64,000 nucleotides of DNA from Polaribacter irgensii 23-P (GCF_000153225.1 NZ_CH724148.1:5001-69000); one strand, 5' to 3'; numbered from the stretch's first letter, positions 29,860 through 42,087 are shown. The notes: a model not told the origin generated them from the sequence alone. Made by a program: numbers and translations.

Positions 29860-31344
29860 ATGTCTTTGGAAACCACAACCATCTTTATAAGAAATAACAA
29901 AGCCCTTTTATGGGTGCTTGGGTTTCAAGTATTTCGATTGGCTTTGCTACCCTTCATGGGATTAATGCCTCAGGATGCCTATTATTACCTCTACGGTCAA
30001 AATTTATCCCTTTCCTATTTCGACCATCCTGGAATGATTGGATATCTCTTGCGTTTTTTTACGGATGTATTTGGAACTTCAGTTTTTGTTGTAAAATTTG
30101 CTGACTTTTGCATTACCTCCTTGACCATTTTAAGCTTTTACACGTTGGCCTCTTATTTTTTATCAAAACAAAAATTACAGCAGGCTATTGTTTTAGTTGC
30201 TTCTACCATTTTCATTTCAATACTTTCTTTCAATTCAACGCCAGATGTGCCGCTCTTACTTTTCTGGACTTTAAGTTTAATTTGTCTGTACAAAGCAATT
30301 TTCGAAGACAAAAAATGGTTTTTCGTTCTTGGTGGTATTGCCATGGGACTTGCATTCAACAGCAAGTATACTGCTATCTTATTGCAATTTGGGCTTTTAT
30401 CTTTTCTGATTTTCTCTCATAAATACCGAAAATTATTGCTTTCACCATGGCTGTGGTGTTCGCTTTTAATTTCAGTAGCAGTCACCTTTCCAGTCTGGTA
30501 CTGGAACTATCAGCATGATTTTGCATCCTTTGTTTTTCAATCTTCTGAAAGAACCAGTTCTATTTCAGAATTTAAAATATCTCCGAAAAATTTCTTTGGA
30601 GCCGTAGGCCATCAAATGTTTTTGCTACTGCCCGTGTTGTTTTTAGTTTTTATAACGTTCACTTACAAATATGCCAAAAGAGCATTGTTAAAATTCAAAC
30701 TCCCCAACCCCAAGACATTGTTTTTACTCGCGTTCTTTGTTCCTACTTTTGTTGGCTTCTTTATACTTACGCCTATTTATTGGGTCAAACTAAACTGGAT
30801 GATGCCTTCTTATATTTCGGGAATCATTATTGCTGGAATGTTTATTACTAAGAGATTATTAAAGATTCAGCTTATTTTTTCGATTGCATTTCACCTGTTG
30901 TTTAGTTTGCAGATCCTCTTTTACCTTGTGCCAATTAAAAGTGATGATACTTGGGTAGGATGGAAAGAATTGGCACTTAAAATAAAGAATTTAAAAGAAA
31001 AACAAGCCAACACCTTTGTTTTTTCGGATGACAATTATAAAACATCTGCCTGCTTGAACTTTTTTATGAACGAAAAAGTATACGCACAAAATATTATTGG
31101 ACTGCCTGCTTTACATTTTGACTATCTCGGTGACAATCTAGAAACTTTGCAAGGGCAGCACGCGTTATTCATAGATTCTGACAAGCGCTTTAAAAATAAC
31201 GACAAGCGGGGTGTAATCCCTCCATTATTGAGCAATTATTTCAAAAATATACGGGAGTTAGTACCCATAATAATTAAAATTAACGGAAAAGAAAGCAGGA
31301 AGTTTTGGGTTTTCTACTGCACTGACTATCAAACTAAAAAATAG
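29860..31344 (+). CDS. GT39/ArnT-like membrane glycosyltransferase
   Basis: 494-residue integral membrane protein with about 11-12 hydrophobic helices. The first loop carries MPQDAYYYLYGQNLSLSYFDHPGMIGYLLR, the acidic QDAYYY plus YFDHPxM pattern of PMT/ArnT-type enzymes that transfer sugars from polyprenyl-phosphate donors at the outer face of the inner membrane. A soluble C-terminal domain begins near residue 370. Acceptor unknown (lipid A, protein or glycan). The start is 2 bp from trmD and the stop 111 bp before rplS, so the gene may be read through from trmD. Confidence 0.85.
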   Translation: MSLETTTIFIRNNKALLWVLGFQVFRLALLPFMGLMPQDAYYYLYGQNLSLSYFDHPGMIGYLLRFFTDVFGTSVFVVKFADFCITSLTILSFYTLASYFLSKQKLQQAIVLVASTIFISILSFNSTPDVPLLLFWTLSLICLYKAIFEDKKWFFVLGGIAMGLAFNSKYTAILLQFGLLSFLIFSHKYRKLLLSPWLWCSLLISVAVTFPVWYWNYQHDFASFVFQSSERTSSISEFKISPKNFFGAVGHQMFLLLPVLFLVFITFTYKYAKRALLKFKLPNPKTLFLLAFFVPTFVGFFILTPIYWVKLNWMMPSYISGIIIAGMFITKRLLKIQLIFSIAFHLLFSLQILFYLVPIKSDDTWVGWKELALKIKNLKEKQANTFVFSDDNYKTSACLNFFMNEKVYAQNIIGLPALHFDYLGDNLETLQGQHALFIDSDKRFKNNDKRGVIPPLLSNYFKNIRELVPIIIKINGKESRKFWVFYCTDYQTKK

Positions 31345-31378
31345 TTCAATTTTAATTTTATCAACTAAAAAAAAATAC

Positions 31379-31386
31379 TATTTTTG
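31379..31386 (+). promoter_or_regulatory. rplS -7 element
   Basis: TATTTTTG, 69 bp before the rplS ATG at 31456. This gives L19 its own promoter, separate from trmD. The ~65-nt leader has no strong hairpin that I can see. Confidence 0.5.
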
Positions 31387-31455
31387 CAAACGCTAAATTA
31401 ACCTCTGACGAAAATATCGTGAACGTTGTTTTACACAATCAATAAATTAAAAAAT

Positions 31456-31806
31456 ATGGAAGCTTTAGTAAAGTTTGTACAAGACGAATTTGTCGCAAAA
31501 AAAGAATTTGCAAAATTTGGCGCTGGTGACACGATCACTGTTTATTACGAAATTAAAGAAGGAGAAAAAGTACGTACGCAGTTTTTTAGAGGTGTCGTAA
31601 TCCAAAGAAGAGGTATCGCAGCATCTGAAACATTCACAATCAGAAAAATTTCTGGTACTGTTGGTGTAGAGAGAATCTTTCCTGTAAACTTACCTTCTAT
31701 TCAAAAAATTGAAGTAAATAAAAGAGGTAAAGTTCGAAGAGCTAGAATCTTCTACTTTAGAGGTCTTACTGGTAAAAAAGCTAGAATTACTGAAAAAAGA
31801 AGATAG
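31456..31806 (+). CDS. rplS: 50S ribosomal protein L19
   Basis: 116 residues from ATG 31456 ([18 protein letters not shown]). The core [33 protein letters not shown] and the ending [21 protein letters not shown] are standard for L19, which sits at the 30S-50S interface. A longer frame from TTG 31426 adds ten residues absent in the family and is not used. A strong terminator follows. The GT39 gene between trmD and rplS breaks the usual trmD-rplS adjacency. Confidence 0.98.
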   Translation: MEALVKFVQDEFVAKKEFAKFGAGDTITVYYEIKEGEKVRTQFFRGVVIQRRGIAASETFTIRKISGTVGVERIFPVNLPSIQKIEVNKRGKVRRARIFYFRGLTGKKARITEKRR

Positions 31807-31831
31807 TCCTTTATTTTATAAAGAAATCACA

Positions 31832-31862
31832 AAAGCATTGTATCGCTACAATGCTTTTTTTT
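31832..31862 (+). terminator. rho-independent terminator of rplS
   Basis: Perfect 11-bp stem AAAGCATTGTA / TACAATGCTTT around a TCGC loop, running directly into a T-run. Ends the rplS transcript 26 bp after the stop. Confidence 0.93.
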
Positions 31863-34471
<2,609 letters not shown>

Positions 34472-34493
34472 GCTTTATTTTTAAGCAACGCTC

Positions 34494-34528
34494 AAAAAGG
34501 TCGATAGCTATATCGGCCTTTTTTTTAT
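34494..34528 (+). terminator. rho-independent terminator of icd
   Basis: Arms AAAGGTCGATA and TATCGGCCTTT pair (one U-G wobble) around GCTA and continue into TTTTTTTT. It starts 22 bp after the icd stop. Confidence 0.9.
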
Positions 34529-34584
34529 TTTTTTATCGCTTGGAATTATATATTTATTAACATTCTATTATCAGTATAGAATTG

Positions 34585-34592
34585 TACTTTTG
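34585..34592 (+). promoter_or_regulatory. -7 element of the TonB receptor/DUF4249 unit
   Basis: TACTTTTG, 31 bp before the TonB-receptor ATG. No clean TTG at -33. Confidence 0.45.
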
Positions 34593-34623
34593 TTCCAGAA
34601 TTTAATCGAATAATTAAACAAGA

Positions 34624-37002
34624 ATGCACCACTTCAAAACAATATGTTTCCTGTTCGCGCTCGTTAGTTTTACAGCCTATAGTCAAGATAAAAACACGCT
34701 AAGTGGAACTGTATACGACGATAAAAATAATGAAACACTTATCGGTGTCTCTATCTATATCCCTGAATTAAACGTTGGTGCCTCCACGAATGAGTATGGA
34801 TTTTACTCCATTACCGTGCCCGCTGGAGTTTACACCTTACAAATACGTTATTTAGGCTATTTCACCATCACCGAAACCCTTACATTAGCAGAAAAAACAA
34901 CAAAAAGTTTTAGCTTAATAGAAGCTTCTCAAAGCTTGGATGAAATTGTCATCGAAAGTAATACTGAACGGTTGAACCTCAAAACGCCACAGATGAGCGT
35001 TAATAATCTCACTTCTTCTACGATAAAACAAATTCCTGTAGTACTTGGAGAAGCAGACATCATAAAATCGTTAATTCTGTTACCAGGAGTAACTAGTGCT
35101 GGTGAAGGCGCATCTGGTTTCAATGTAAGAGGTGGCGCAGCAGACCAAAACCTTATCTTATTAGACGAAGCAATTGTTTTTAATTCTTCGCATCTCTTCG
35201 GTTTTTTCTCAGTTTTCAATCCAGATGTTATCAAAGATGTAAAACTATACAAAGGTGGAATTCCTGCCAAGTATGGCGGAAGATTGTCTTCGGTGTTGGA
35301 TATTTATCAAAAGGAAGGAAATAGCAAAGATTTTAATATTACCGGTGGTGTTGGATTGGTTTCTTCTCGCTTGCTTATCGAAGGACCTTTAGAGAAGGAA
35401 AAAAGTTCTTTTCTCATCGGAGGACGCTCCTCCTATGCCCACCTATTTTTGCCGCTTTTCGACAATGACAACAAAGCTTATTTTTACGATTTAAACACAA
35501 AAGTAAATTACCGGATCAACGACAATAACAATATCTTTTTATCTACTTATTTTGGCAAAGATGTGTTTGGAATTAATGAAAGCTTTGTTACAAATTATGG
35601 AAATACTGTGGTAAACTTGCGTTGGAATCACCTATTTACGGATAAATTATTTTCAAATTTATCGGTCATTTATTCAGATTACTTTTATGGATTGGTTCTA
35701 GATTTTGTAGGTTTTGAGTGGAACTCTGGAATTACCAACTTCAATCTCAAATATGATTTCAAAAATTATCTCAGTGAAAAAATAAAATTAAGTTATGGAA
35801 TCAACAATATCTATAACAAGTTTAATCCAGGCAAAATTATCCCGAACAGAGCAGACTCTGGCATCGTAGCATCTAAGTTAATTGACAAATATGCCAATGA
35901 ATTTGCGGCATATATTGATGTCGAACACAAGATAAACAACAACCTAAGATTGCAGTACGGAATGCGATACAGCAATTTTACCAGATTGGGACAAGATGCA
36001 TTAAATACCTATGAAAATGATCAAGCTGTACTCTACAACAAGGAGTTCAAAAAATACGAATCAGCAGAAGCTACAGGAACAGAAACGTTTAAAAGAAGTG
36101 ATGTCATTTCTAGTTTCAATAACTTAGAACCCCGCTTTTCAGTTTCTTATACAGTAAACGACGAAACGGCTGTAAAAGCAAGTTATAACAGAATGGTACA
36201 ATATTTACATCTACTCTCGAATACAGCGTCTCCAAATCCTTTAGATGTATGGGCACCAAGTGGAAAGTTTATAAAACCTCAGTTACTAGATCAATATGCC
36301 ATTGGTTATTTTAAGTCTTTAAAAGATGGAAAATATACGCTAGAGACAGAAGCTTTTTATAAAGACATTCAAAACAGGATCGACTATATAAATGGAGCAA
36401 ATTTAATAGCCAACAACCAAATTGAAACCATCATCTTGAATGGAAAAGCAAGGGCCTACGGCGTGGAAGTATTATTAAAAAAAAATGAGGGTAAATTACA
36501 AGGTTGGATTGCATACACACTTTCTAGATCTGAGCAGTTAACCGCAGGGAGAACGGCAAACGAACCTGGTATTAATAGTGGAGAATGGTATAGCACACCT
36601 TTTGATAAAACACATGACTTTTCTATAAATGCGAGTTATCAATTGAATGAAAAATGGAAGTTCAATAGCAACTTTGTACTTCAGACAGGACAGCCAACAA
36701 ACTACCCTGTTGGTCAATACGAAGTGCAAGATTTAAATGTACCCATCTACGACGATAATAAAAGAAATGCTGACAGGCTACCAACATATCATCGCTTAGA
36801 CATTGCTGCCACCTTAACACCTAAAAAAAATAAAAACAGAAGATGGCAAGGAGAATGGGTCTTTGGTATCTACAATTTATACGGAAGACAAAATGCAGCT
36901 TCATTAGCGTTTCGTCAAAATAGGGAGACTTTTAAGAATGAAGCAGTTCAAACTTCTATTTTTGGAGTAGTACCCTCGGTAACGTATAATTTCAAATTTT
37001 AA
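34624..37002 (+). CDS. TonB-dependent receptor with carboxypeptidase-like N-terminal domain
   Basis: 792 residues. Signal peptide (1-20, ending FTAYSQ), then a CarboxypepD_reg-like Ig domain (LSGTVYDDKNNETLIGVSIYI ... GASTNEYGFYSITVPAG). The plug domain includes LILLPGVTSAGEGASGFNVRGGAADQNLILLDE. The rest is the outer-membrane beta-barrel, ending in aromatic-terminated strands (VPSVTYNFKF). It imports a large substrate across the outer membrane with TonB energy. It is paired with a DUF4249 lipoprotein 18 bp downstream, a pairing typical of Bacteroidota and different from SusC/SusD. Substrate unknown. Confidence 0.93.
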   Translation: MHHFKTICFLFALVSFTAYSQDKNTLSGTVYDDKNNETLIGVSIYIPELNVGASTNEYGFYSITVPAGVYTLQIRYLGYFTITETLTLAEKTTKSFSLIEASQSLDEIVIESNTERLNLKTPQMSVNNLTSSTIKQIPVVLGEADIIKSLILLPGVTSAGEGASGFNVRGGAADQNLILLDEAIVFNSSHLFGFFSVFNPDVIKDVKLYKGGIPAKYGGRLSSVLDIYQKEGNSKDFNITGGVGLVSSRLLIEGPLEKEKSSFLIGGRSSYAHLFLPLFDNDNKAYFYDLNTKVNYRINDNNNIFLSTYFGKDVFGINESFVTNYGNTVVNLRWNHLFTDKLFSNLSVIYSDYFYGLVLDFVGFEWNSGITNFNLKYDFKNYLSEKIKLSYGINNIYNKFNPGKIIPNRADSGIVASKLIDKYANEFAAYIDVEHKINNNLRLQYGMRYSNFTRLGQDALNTYENDQAVLYNKEFKKYESAEATGTETFKRSDVISSFNNLEPRFSVSYTVNDETAVKASYNRMVQYLHLLSNTASPNPLDVWAPSGKFIKPQLLDQYAIGYFKSLKDGKYTLETEAFYKDIQNRIDYINGANLIANNQIETIILNGKARAYGVEVLLKKNEGKLQGWIAYTLSRSEQLTAGRTANEPGINSGEWYSTPFDKTHDFSINASYQLNEKWKFNSNFVLQTGQPTNYPVGQYEVQDLNVPIYDDNKRNADRLPTYHRLDIAATLTPKKNKNRRWQGEWVFGIYNLYGRQNAASLAFRQNRETFKNEAVQTSIFGVVPSVTYNFKF

Positions 37003-37020
37003 TAAGCACCGCAACTAAAC

Positions 37021-37851
37021 ATGAAAAATATAAAAATACTTCCTATTTTACTACTACTACTTTTTGCGAGCTGCGAAAAAGTGGTAGAAATTGATGTGTC
37101 CAGTATCGCTCCAAAATTAATTATAGATGCTTCTTTTGAGGTCTTTTTTGACGCGCTTCCTATTACCAGTAATACTGTGGTCAAATTGCGATTGTCTGCC
37201 GACTATTTTGAGGAGGATATTCCAAAAGTCTCAGATGCCGTTGTCTTCCTAACCAATCGGACTGACAATACAATCATCCCATTTATTGACATTAATTTAA
37301 ACGGTAACTTTTCTCCAATAGACCGCTTTATTCCACAAGACAATACCACATATGAATTGACAGTTATGTATAACAATGAGACCTATAAAGGCCGCGCTAA
37401 AAAAATAAAAGCACCTACCTTTATCAGTGTTACTCAGGGCAACACCACTTTGTTCTCAGGAAAAGAAACAGAAGTTAAAATTTCATTTCAAGACGATATT
37501 TCCAATGAAAATTTTTATTTATTTGATTTTACAAACACCTCATTTTTAGCGCTAGAAGATCGTTTTTTTAATGGAACAGCCTATAATTTTAGTTTCTTTT
37601 ATCAGGAAGATGAAATAAGTCTTCCTGCCAATGTAACCCTAAAAATGTCTGGAATTACAAAGCAATACTTCACTTATTTCAGAGTTCTGTTGAGTCAAAG
37701 TGGGCAAAGTGGTGGCGGCCCTTTTGAAACAGTGCCCTCCTCTTTATTGGGAAATATGATAAATACTAGCAATGAAAATAATTTTCCTCTGGGCTATTTT
37801 CATATCTCAGAAACAGACTCTTACAACATCCAGTTGAAAGAAAAAGAGTAA
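37021..37851 (+). CDS. DUF4249 family lipoprotein
   Basis: 276 residues. Lipoprotein signal with lipobox LFASC (Cys about 17), then CEKVVEIDVSSIAPKLIIDASFEV, the start typical of DUF4249, followed by a beta-rich body. These proteins accompany TonB-dependent receptors, as here, and are thought to sit on the outer membrane as a lid or adaptor, in a role comparable to SusD. No enzyme motif is visible. The next gene (murQ) has its own promoter. Confidence 0.87.
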   Translation: MKNIKILPILLLLLFASCEKVVEIDVSSIAPKLIIDASFEVFFDALPITSNTVVKLRLSADYFEEDIPKVSDAVVFLTNRTDNTIIPFIDINLNGNFSPIDRFIPQDNTTYELTVMYNNETYKGRAKKIKAPTFISVTQGNTTLFSGKETEVKISFQDDISNENFYLFDFTNTSFLALEDRFFNGTAYNFSFFYQEDEISLPANVTLKMSGITKQYFTYFRVLLSQSGQSGGGPFETVPSSLLGNMINTSNENNFPLGYFHISETDSYNIQLKEKE

Positions 37852-37891
37852 ACTTCATTTCAAATGATGTTTTAAGACTGTAAAAAAAATG

Positions 37892-37899
37892 TATTTTTG
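37892..37899 (+). promoter_or_regulatory. murQ -7 element, 4 nt before the ATG
   Basis: TATTTTTG, then ATAA and the ATG at 37904; a second ATG follows immediately at 37907. The spacing equals that at dapF, the COG2509 gene and trmD. Confidence 0.55.
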
Positions 37900-37903
37900 A
37901 TAA

Positions 37904-38716
37904 ATGATGTTTAAGAAAACCACAGAGGAAGATTCTAAATACAACCACCTAGAGCACATGGCTGTAAAAGAGCTGTTATATCACATCAATACAGAAGACA
38001 AGAGAGTTCCTTTAGCCGTTGAAAAGGCTTTACCGCAGATAGAAGCCTTAACGCATGCTATTGTTCAAAAACTAAAAAAAGGTGGGAGACTCTTTTATAT
38101 TGGAGCAGGAACTTCTGGTAGACTAGGCGTTGTAGATGCCTCTGAATGTCCACCAACTTTTGGCGTTCCCGCAGAACTTGTTGTTGGAATCATTGCGGGA
38201 GGGGATCTTGCAATACGAAAAGCTGTAGAATTTGCTGAAGACTCTAAAACCCAAGGGTGGCTTGATTTACAAGCACATGCAATAACTGCTGAAGATGTAG
38301 TGATCGGTATTGCTGCTTCTGGCACCACTCCCTACGTAATTGCTGCTTTAGAAAAATGCAATGAAAATAATATTCATACTGGCTGCATTTCCTGCAATAA
38401 AAACAGCCCGTTGGCAATAGCCGCACGGTTTCCTGTTGAAGTTATCGTAGGTTCAGAATTTATTACAGGAAGTTCAAGAATGAAAGCAGGTACTGCTCAA
38501 AAACTCGTTTTAAACATGATTTCTACAGCCACAATGATTCAATTAGGAAAAGTAAAAGGAAATAAAATGGTAGACATGCAATTGTCTAACAATAAATTAA
38601 TAGCTAGAGGTCAAGAAATGTTGGCAAAAGAACTAAACATACCACTAGACCAAGCTGCGCTATTAATTGCTAAATATGGAAATGTAAGAAATTCAGTTAA
38701 AAACTATAAGCAATGA
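37904..38716 (+). CDS. murQ: N-acetylmuramic acid 6-phosphate etherase MurQ
   Basis: 270 residues with one SIS domain. Splits the lactyl ether of MurNAc-6-phosphate to give GlcNAc-6-phosphate in cell-wall recycling. Signatures: YIGAGTSGRLGVVDASECPPTFGVP, VIGIAASGTTPYVIAALEKC and GSSRMKAGTAQKLVLNMISTA. Slightly shorter than the E. coli enzyme (298), as usual in Flavobacteriaceae. It overlaps the DUF6095 gene by 4 bp (ATGA). No MurNAc kinase or anhMurNAc transporter is nearby. Confidence 0.95.
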   Translation: MMFKKTTEEDSKYNHLEHMAVKELLYHINTEDKRVPLAVEKALPQIEALTHAIVQKLKKGGRLFYIGAGTSGRLGVVDASECPPTFGVPAELVVGIIAGGDLAIRKAVEFAEDSKTQGWLDLQAHAITAEDVVIGIAASGTTPYVIAALEKCNENNIHTGCISCNKNSPLAIAARFPVEVIVGSEFITGSSRMKAGTAQKLVLNMISTATMIQLGKVKGNKMVDMQLSNNKLIARGQEMLAKELNIPLDQAALLIAKYGNVRNSVKNYKQ

Positions 38717-38955
38717 GTATGAATGTAAATTTATTAGGAAAAGGGTTAAAGTATTTAGGAGTTGTTATCTTTTTATTTATTGCAGCACCAATTTCACTTA
38801 CGATGGCATTCAAAGCACTCAAAAAGTTTGAAGACACCCCAAATGAGTACCTCTCGTACCTCTTATTAGCAGGCGCTGGGATTCTTATGGTTTTTACCAT
38901 TTTCTTTGCTTTTAAAACTTTCAAAATTTTATTAAACGCTATTTTTAATACTTAG
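38713..38955 (+). CDS. DUF6095 family small membrane protein
   Basis: 80 residues with two transmembrane helices (about 13-33 and 50-72) separated by a short polar loop (KKFEDTPNEYLSY). The start overlaps the murQ stop as ATGA, an arrangement conserved in Flavobacteriaceae, and I recognise the family by this position and the sequence start. Function unknown; linkage suggests it is co-translated with MurQ, but a role in muropeptide recycling is only a guess. Confidence 0.8.
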   Translation: MSMNVNLLGKGLKYLGVVIFLFIAAPISLTMAFKALKKFEDTPNEYLSYLLLAGAGILMVFTIFFAFKTFKILLNAIFNT

Positions 38956-38974
38956 TAAAGTGCCAATATCTGAT

Positions 38975-39930
38975 AGGTTCGTTATCCTACTTATCTGTCC
39001 AGATACTTTTGTAAGACTAATCTATTAAAAAATTCTAGCAAGCTATCACCCCTGTGAGGTGTTGGTTGTAAACATGCTACAAAAACTGGGCATTCTGCCT
39101 TACTTTTACTTAAAAAAAACAAGAGGAAATCAATTATTACGATTTTTTTGAGGTCACATTGGTTGTAAAAATAGACGCCTTTGGTCCAAGTAAATAGAGC
39201 CTGAATTACAAGTTCCTATTGCTGCTAAACTCAAAAACAGCATGCTCTTAAACTTAGCAAATACATTGCTTTCAATAGAAAACATCCAGGATAAACACAC
39301 AGAGATGGAAGATTAATTGCTAGCATTCAAGAAGAAATTGATTTTACAACAGCCCAACAAATTTGTGATAAAAGAGAAATACCGTACGGTGCTTTTATAA
39401 AAAATAAAATAAACTGTGCTCGCTTTGTCACAAAGACTGTTGTGGTATCTTCCAACAATAAAAAAATCCAAAATCAGCTAAAAAATCAATGCTCTTGACC
39501 ACATATATTATTGGAAACGTTATAAATTCACAACCACCAGAAGTAATTTATCTTGTGCTTCAACAAGAAATAACCAATACTAAAAATAGTACAATCCTAA
39601 AGAAAAATGTTTCTTCATTTTTTAATAAATGTTAAAAGGCAGTGCATTTAAAGGAGATAAAAACATCCAAATTTAGAAGTTTTTAAATTAAACCGTGCTA
39701 CTTGTCTCGGGGACATTGGAAGAGATACTTGGTTTAAAATAGAAGCGAAATTGAATGCGGCAACATATACCTTAGCGAGATATAACGCGTTTGAAAAAAA
39801 AGACTTTACTGGCTTGCTAAAGGTTCAGAATACCACATTTAATTTTATGAAGGCCTACGAGTTTATACATGCGATAAATTGTAACGAGATTTATATTCAA
39901 CAAAAAAAGAATACTTTCTATTTCCAATAA
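38975..39930 (+). pseudogene. decayed DUF6695-like (NlpC/P60-type) gene
   Basis: Protein-like segments appear in changing frames on the plus strand. They include CPDTFVRL near 39000, NYYDFFEV near 39135, EPELQVPIAAKLKN near 39200, DFTTAQQICDKREIPYGAFI with NCARFV near 39340-39430, and TYTLARYNAFEKKDF up to the stop at 39928-39930. Their order and wording match a Flavobacteriaceae family that I believe is DUF6695, whose NCxRFV Cys resembles the NlpC/P60 catalytic Cys. At least three frameshifts and several stops separate the segments, so no functional product is expected. It follows directly on the murQ-DUF6095 unit. Confidence 0.65.
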
Positions 39931-40013
39931 ATACAATCATACTGTTCAAAAACATCTTTTAATAATGCACATGTGCTTTTATTTTAAAAAGAGCACAGTA
40001 AGTAAAAAACAAA

Positions 40014-40047
40014 AAAAAGCAGCTAATAAAATTAGCTGCTTTTTTTT
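40014..40047 (-). terminator. bidirectional rho-independent terminator
   Basis: Perfect stem AAAAAGCAGCTAAT / ATTAGCTGCTTTTT around AAA. Flanking A and T runs let it work in both directions. It ends the ettA transcript on the minus strand (15 bp after the stop) and could also stop reading from the pseudogene side. Confidence 0.92.
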
Positions 40048-40061
40048 ATTTATTTTTATCC

Positions 40062-41753
40062 TTAACGAATCAACTTTTTATACTTGATTCTTTTTGGCAT
40101 TAAATCTCCACCCAAACGGTTCTTTTTATTTTCTTCGTACTCAGAAAAAGACCCCTCAAAGAAATACACTTCACTATTGCCTTCGAAAGCTAAAATATGT
40201 GTACACACTCTGTCTAAAAACCACCTATCATGGCTAATAACAACAGCACAACCTGCAAAGTTTTCTAAACCTTCTTCCAGAGCTCTTAGCGTATTTACAT
40301 CCAAATCATTTGTGGGCTCATCTAACAATAAAACGTTTCCTTCTTCTTTTAGCGTCATGGCTAAATGAAGCCTGTTACGCTCTCCACCCGAGAGTGTATT
40401 TACTTTTTTATTCTGCTCACTTCCAGAAAAGTTAAAGCGACTTAGATATGCACGAGAGTTTACTTGTTTGCCTCCCATCATAACTAAATCCTGACCATCA
40501 GAAAAGTTTTCCCAAATAGTTTTCTCCGGGTTTATGTTTGAATGTGCTTGATCTACATATGCTATTTTTGCAGTTTCACCAACGCTGAAGTTCCCAGCAT
40601 CGGGTACCTCTTCTCCCATGATCATTTTAAAAATAGTTGTCTTACCTGCACCGTTTGGACCAATAATACCTACAATTCCAGCCTGCGGTAAGTTAAATGC
40701 TAAATTTTCATATAGCAATTTATCTCCAAAAGCCTTAGAAACGCCGCTTGCCTCAATTACATTAGTTCCTAAACGGGGTCCATTTGGAATGTAAATTTCA
40801 AGTTTTTCGTCCACTTGTTTTTGATCCTGACTCATTAATTTGTCATAGTTCTTTAAACGTGCTTTTTGTTTGGTCTGTCTTCCTTTCGCACCCTGTCGTA
40901 CCCATTCCAATTCCCGTTCTAAGGTCTTCTGACGTTTCGAGGCAGTCTTACTTTCCTTCGCCATTCTTTGAGATTTTTGATCCAACCAAGAAGAGTAATT
41001 TCCTTTCCAGGGAATTCCTTCTCCCCGATCCAATTCTAAAATCCAACCCGCAACATTGTCTAGAAAATAGCGATCATGCGTAACCGCGATTACCGTTCCC
41101 TTATATTGGGCTAAATGGTGCTCTAACCAGTGCACAGATTCTGCATCTAAGTGATTCGTTGGCTCATCTAATAATAAAATTTCTGGCTCTTGCAATAGCA
41201 ACCTACAAAGTGCGACTCTTCTTTTCTCTCCACCAGAAAGCACTCCGATTTTCTTATCAGAATCTGGAGTCCTTAAAGCATCCATTGCAATCTCTAATTT
41301 TGTATCTAATTCCCATGCATTGGCTGCATCAATTTTATCCTGCAATTCTGCCTGCTGTGCCATTAACTTATCCATCCGATCGGCGTCAGAATACACCTCT
41401 TCCAAGCCAAACATATCGTTTATTTTATTGTATTCATCTAAAATTGCAACAGTCTCAGCCACTCCTTCTTTTACAATTTCTAAAACCGTTTTTTCTGGAT
41501 CTAACTGCGGCTCTTGTTCTAAATATCCTACATTATATCCTGGAGAAAAAGAAACATCTCCTTGAAAATTCTTTTCTACACCCGCAATAATTTTCAATAA
41601 AGTTGATTTTCCAGATCCATTTAAACCTAAAATTCCAATTTTTGCCCCATAAAAGAAGCTTAAATAAATATCTTTTAAAACCTGTTTTCCCGTTGATTGA
41701 TAAGTTTTAGACAACTTATTCATCGAAAAGATTACTTTCTTATCGTCACTCAT
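40062..41753 (-). CDS. ettA: energy-dependent translational throttle protein EttA
   Basis: 563-residue ABC-F protein with two ATPase domains and no membrane segments. First domain: Walker A GLNGSGKSTLLK, signature LSGGEKRRVALCRLL, Walker B ILLLDEPTNHLDAESV. Second: GPNGAGKTTIFK, LSGGERNRLHLAM, VLLLDEPTNDLDVNTL. The arm and linker regions match EttA, which binds the ribosomal E site and gates the first elongation step according to ATP/ADP. The C-terminal LGGDLMPKRIKYKKL is a family hallmark. The CAL67264-like gene lies 54 bp upstream. Confidence 0.97.
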   Translation of the reverse strand: MSDDKKVIFSMNKLSKTYQSTGKQVLKDIYLSFFYGAKIGILGLNGSGKSTLLKIIAGVEKNFQGDVSFSPGYNVGYLEQEPQLDPEKTVLEIVKEGVAETVAILDEYNKINDMFGLEEVYSDADRMDKLMAQQAELQDKIDAANAWELDTKLEIAMDALRTPDSDKKIGVLSGGEKRRVALCRLLLQEPEILLLDEPTNHLDAESVHWLEHHLAQYKGTVIAVTHDRYFLDNVAGWILELDRGEGIPWKGNYSSWLDQKSQRMAKESKTASKRQKTLERELEWVRQGAKGRQTKQKARLKNYDKLMSQDQKQVDEKLEIYIPNGPRLGTNVIEASGVSKAFGDKLLYENLAFNLPQAGIVGIIGPNGAGKTTIFKMIMGEEVPDAGNFSVGETAKIAYVDQAHSNINPEKTIWENFSDGQDLVMMGGKQVNSRAYLSRFNFSGSEQNKKVNTLSGGERNRLHLAMTLKEEGNVLLLDEPTNDLDVNTLRALEEGLENFAGCAVVISHDRWFLDRVCTHILAFEGNSEVYFFEGSFSEYEENKKNRLGGDLMPKRIKYKKLIR

Positions 41754-41807
41754 TATATTTTATATTTATATTTTGTTTTAAAATTACTGCCAAAAACACA
41801 GTTCTTT

Positions 41808-41990
41808 TTATACCCGGCCTTTCAAAGCGTTAAAAACCCAAGCAATACAGAAAAAACCAATACCAACGGTCGCAAAACCCCATCCAGCTACATCTTGATA
41901 CTTATACGCACCCATTAAAATCAGAATTACTCCCATTAGTAACATCAACATGGTCGCCCATGCTAAAACCGTATTTTTATTCATTCCCAT
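41808..41990 (-). CDS. CAL67264-type small membrane protein
   Basis: 60 residues with two transmembrane helices. The sequence (MGMNKNTVLAWATMLMLL... KYQDVAGWGFATVGIGFFCIAWVFNALKGRV) matches a conserved Flavobacteriaceae family known only by the locus tag CAL67264. It usually sits next to ettA, as here. The high conservation of the second half (AGWGF, AWVFNALKGRV) indicates selection, but no function is known. Confidence 0.85.
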   Translation of the reverse strand: MGMNKNTVLAWATMLMLLMGVILILMGAYKYQDVAGWGFATVGIGFFCIAWVFNALKGRV

Positions 41991-42087
41991 ATTTTGTGAT
42001 TCGTTCGTTAGGAGGCAAATATCGACAATTTGTTGCTTGTAACCCTAGAAAAGAATTACTTATTCGATGGTGGTGATCACAAGAACA

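Noticed and set aside
31426..31455. Ten-residue N-terminal extension of L19 from TTG
   Set aside because: L19 proteins start at MEALVKF or equivalent; the ATG at 31456 fits.
31387..31455. L19 leader as an autoregulatory RNA element
   Set aside because: No stable hairpin by eye; not enough to call a structured regulator.
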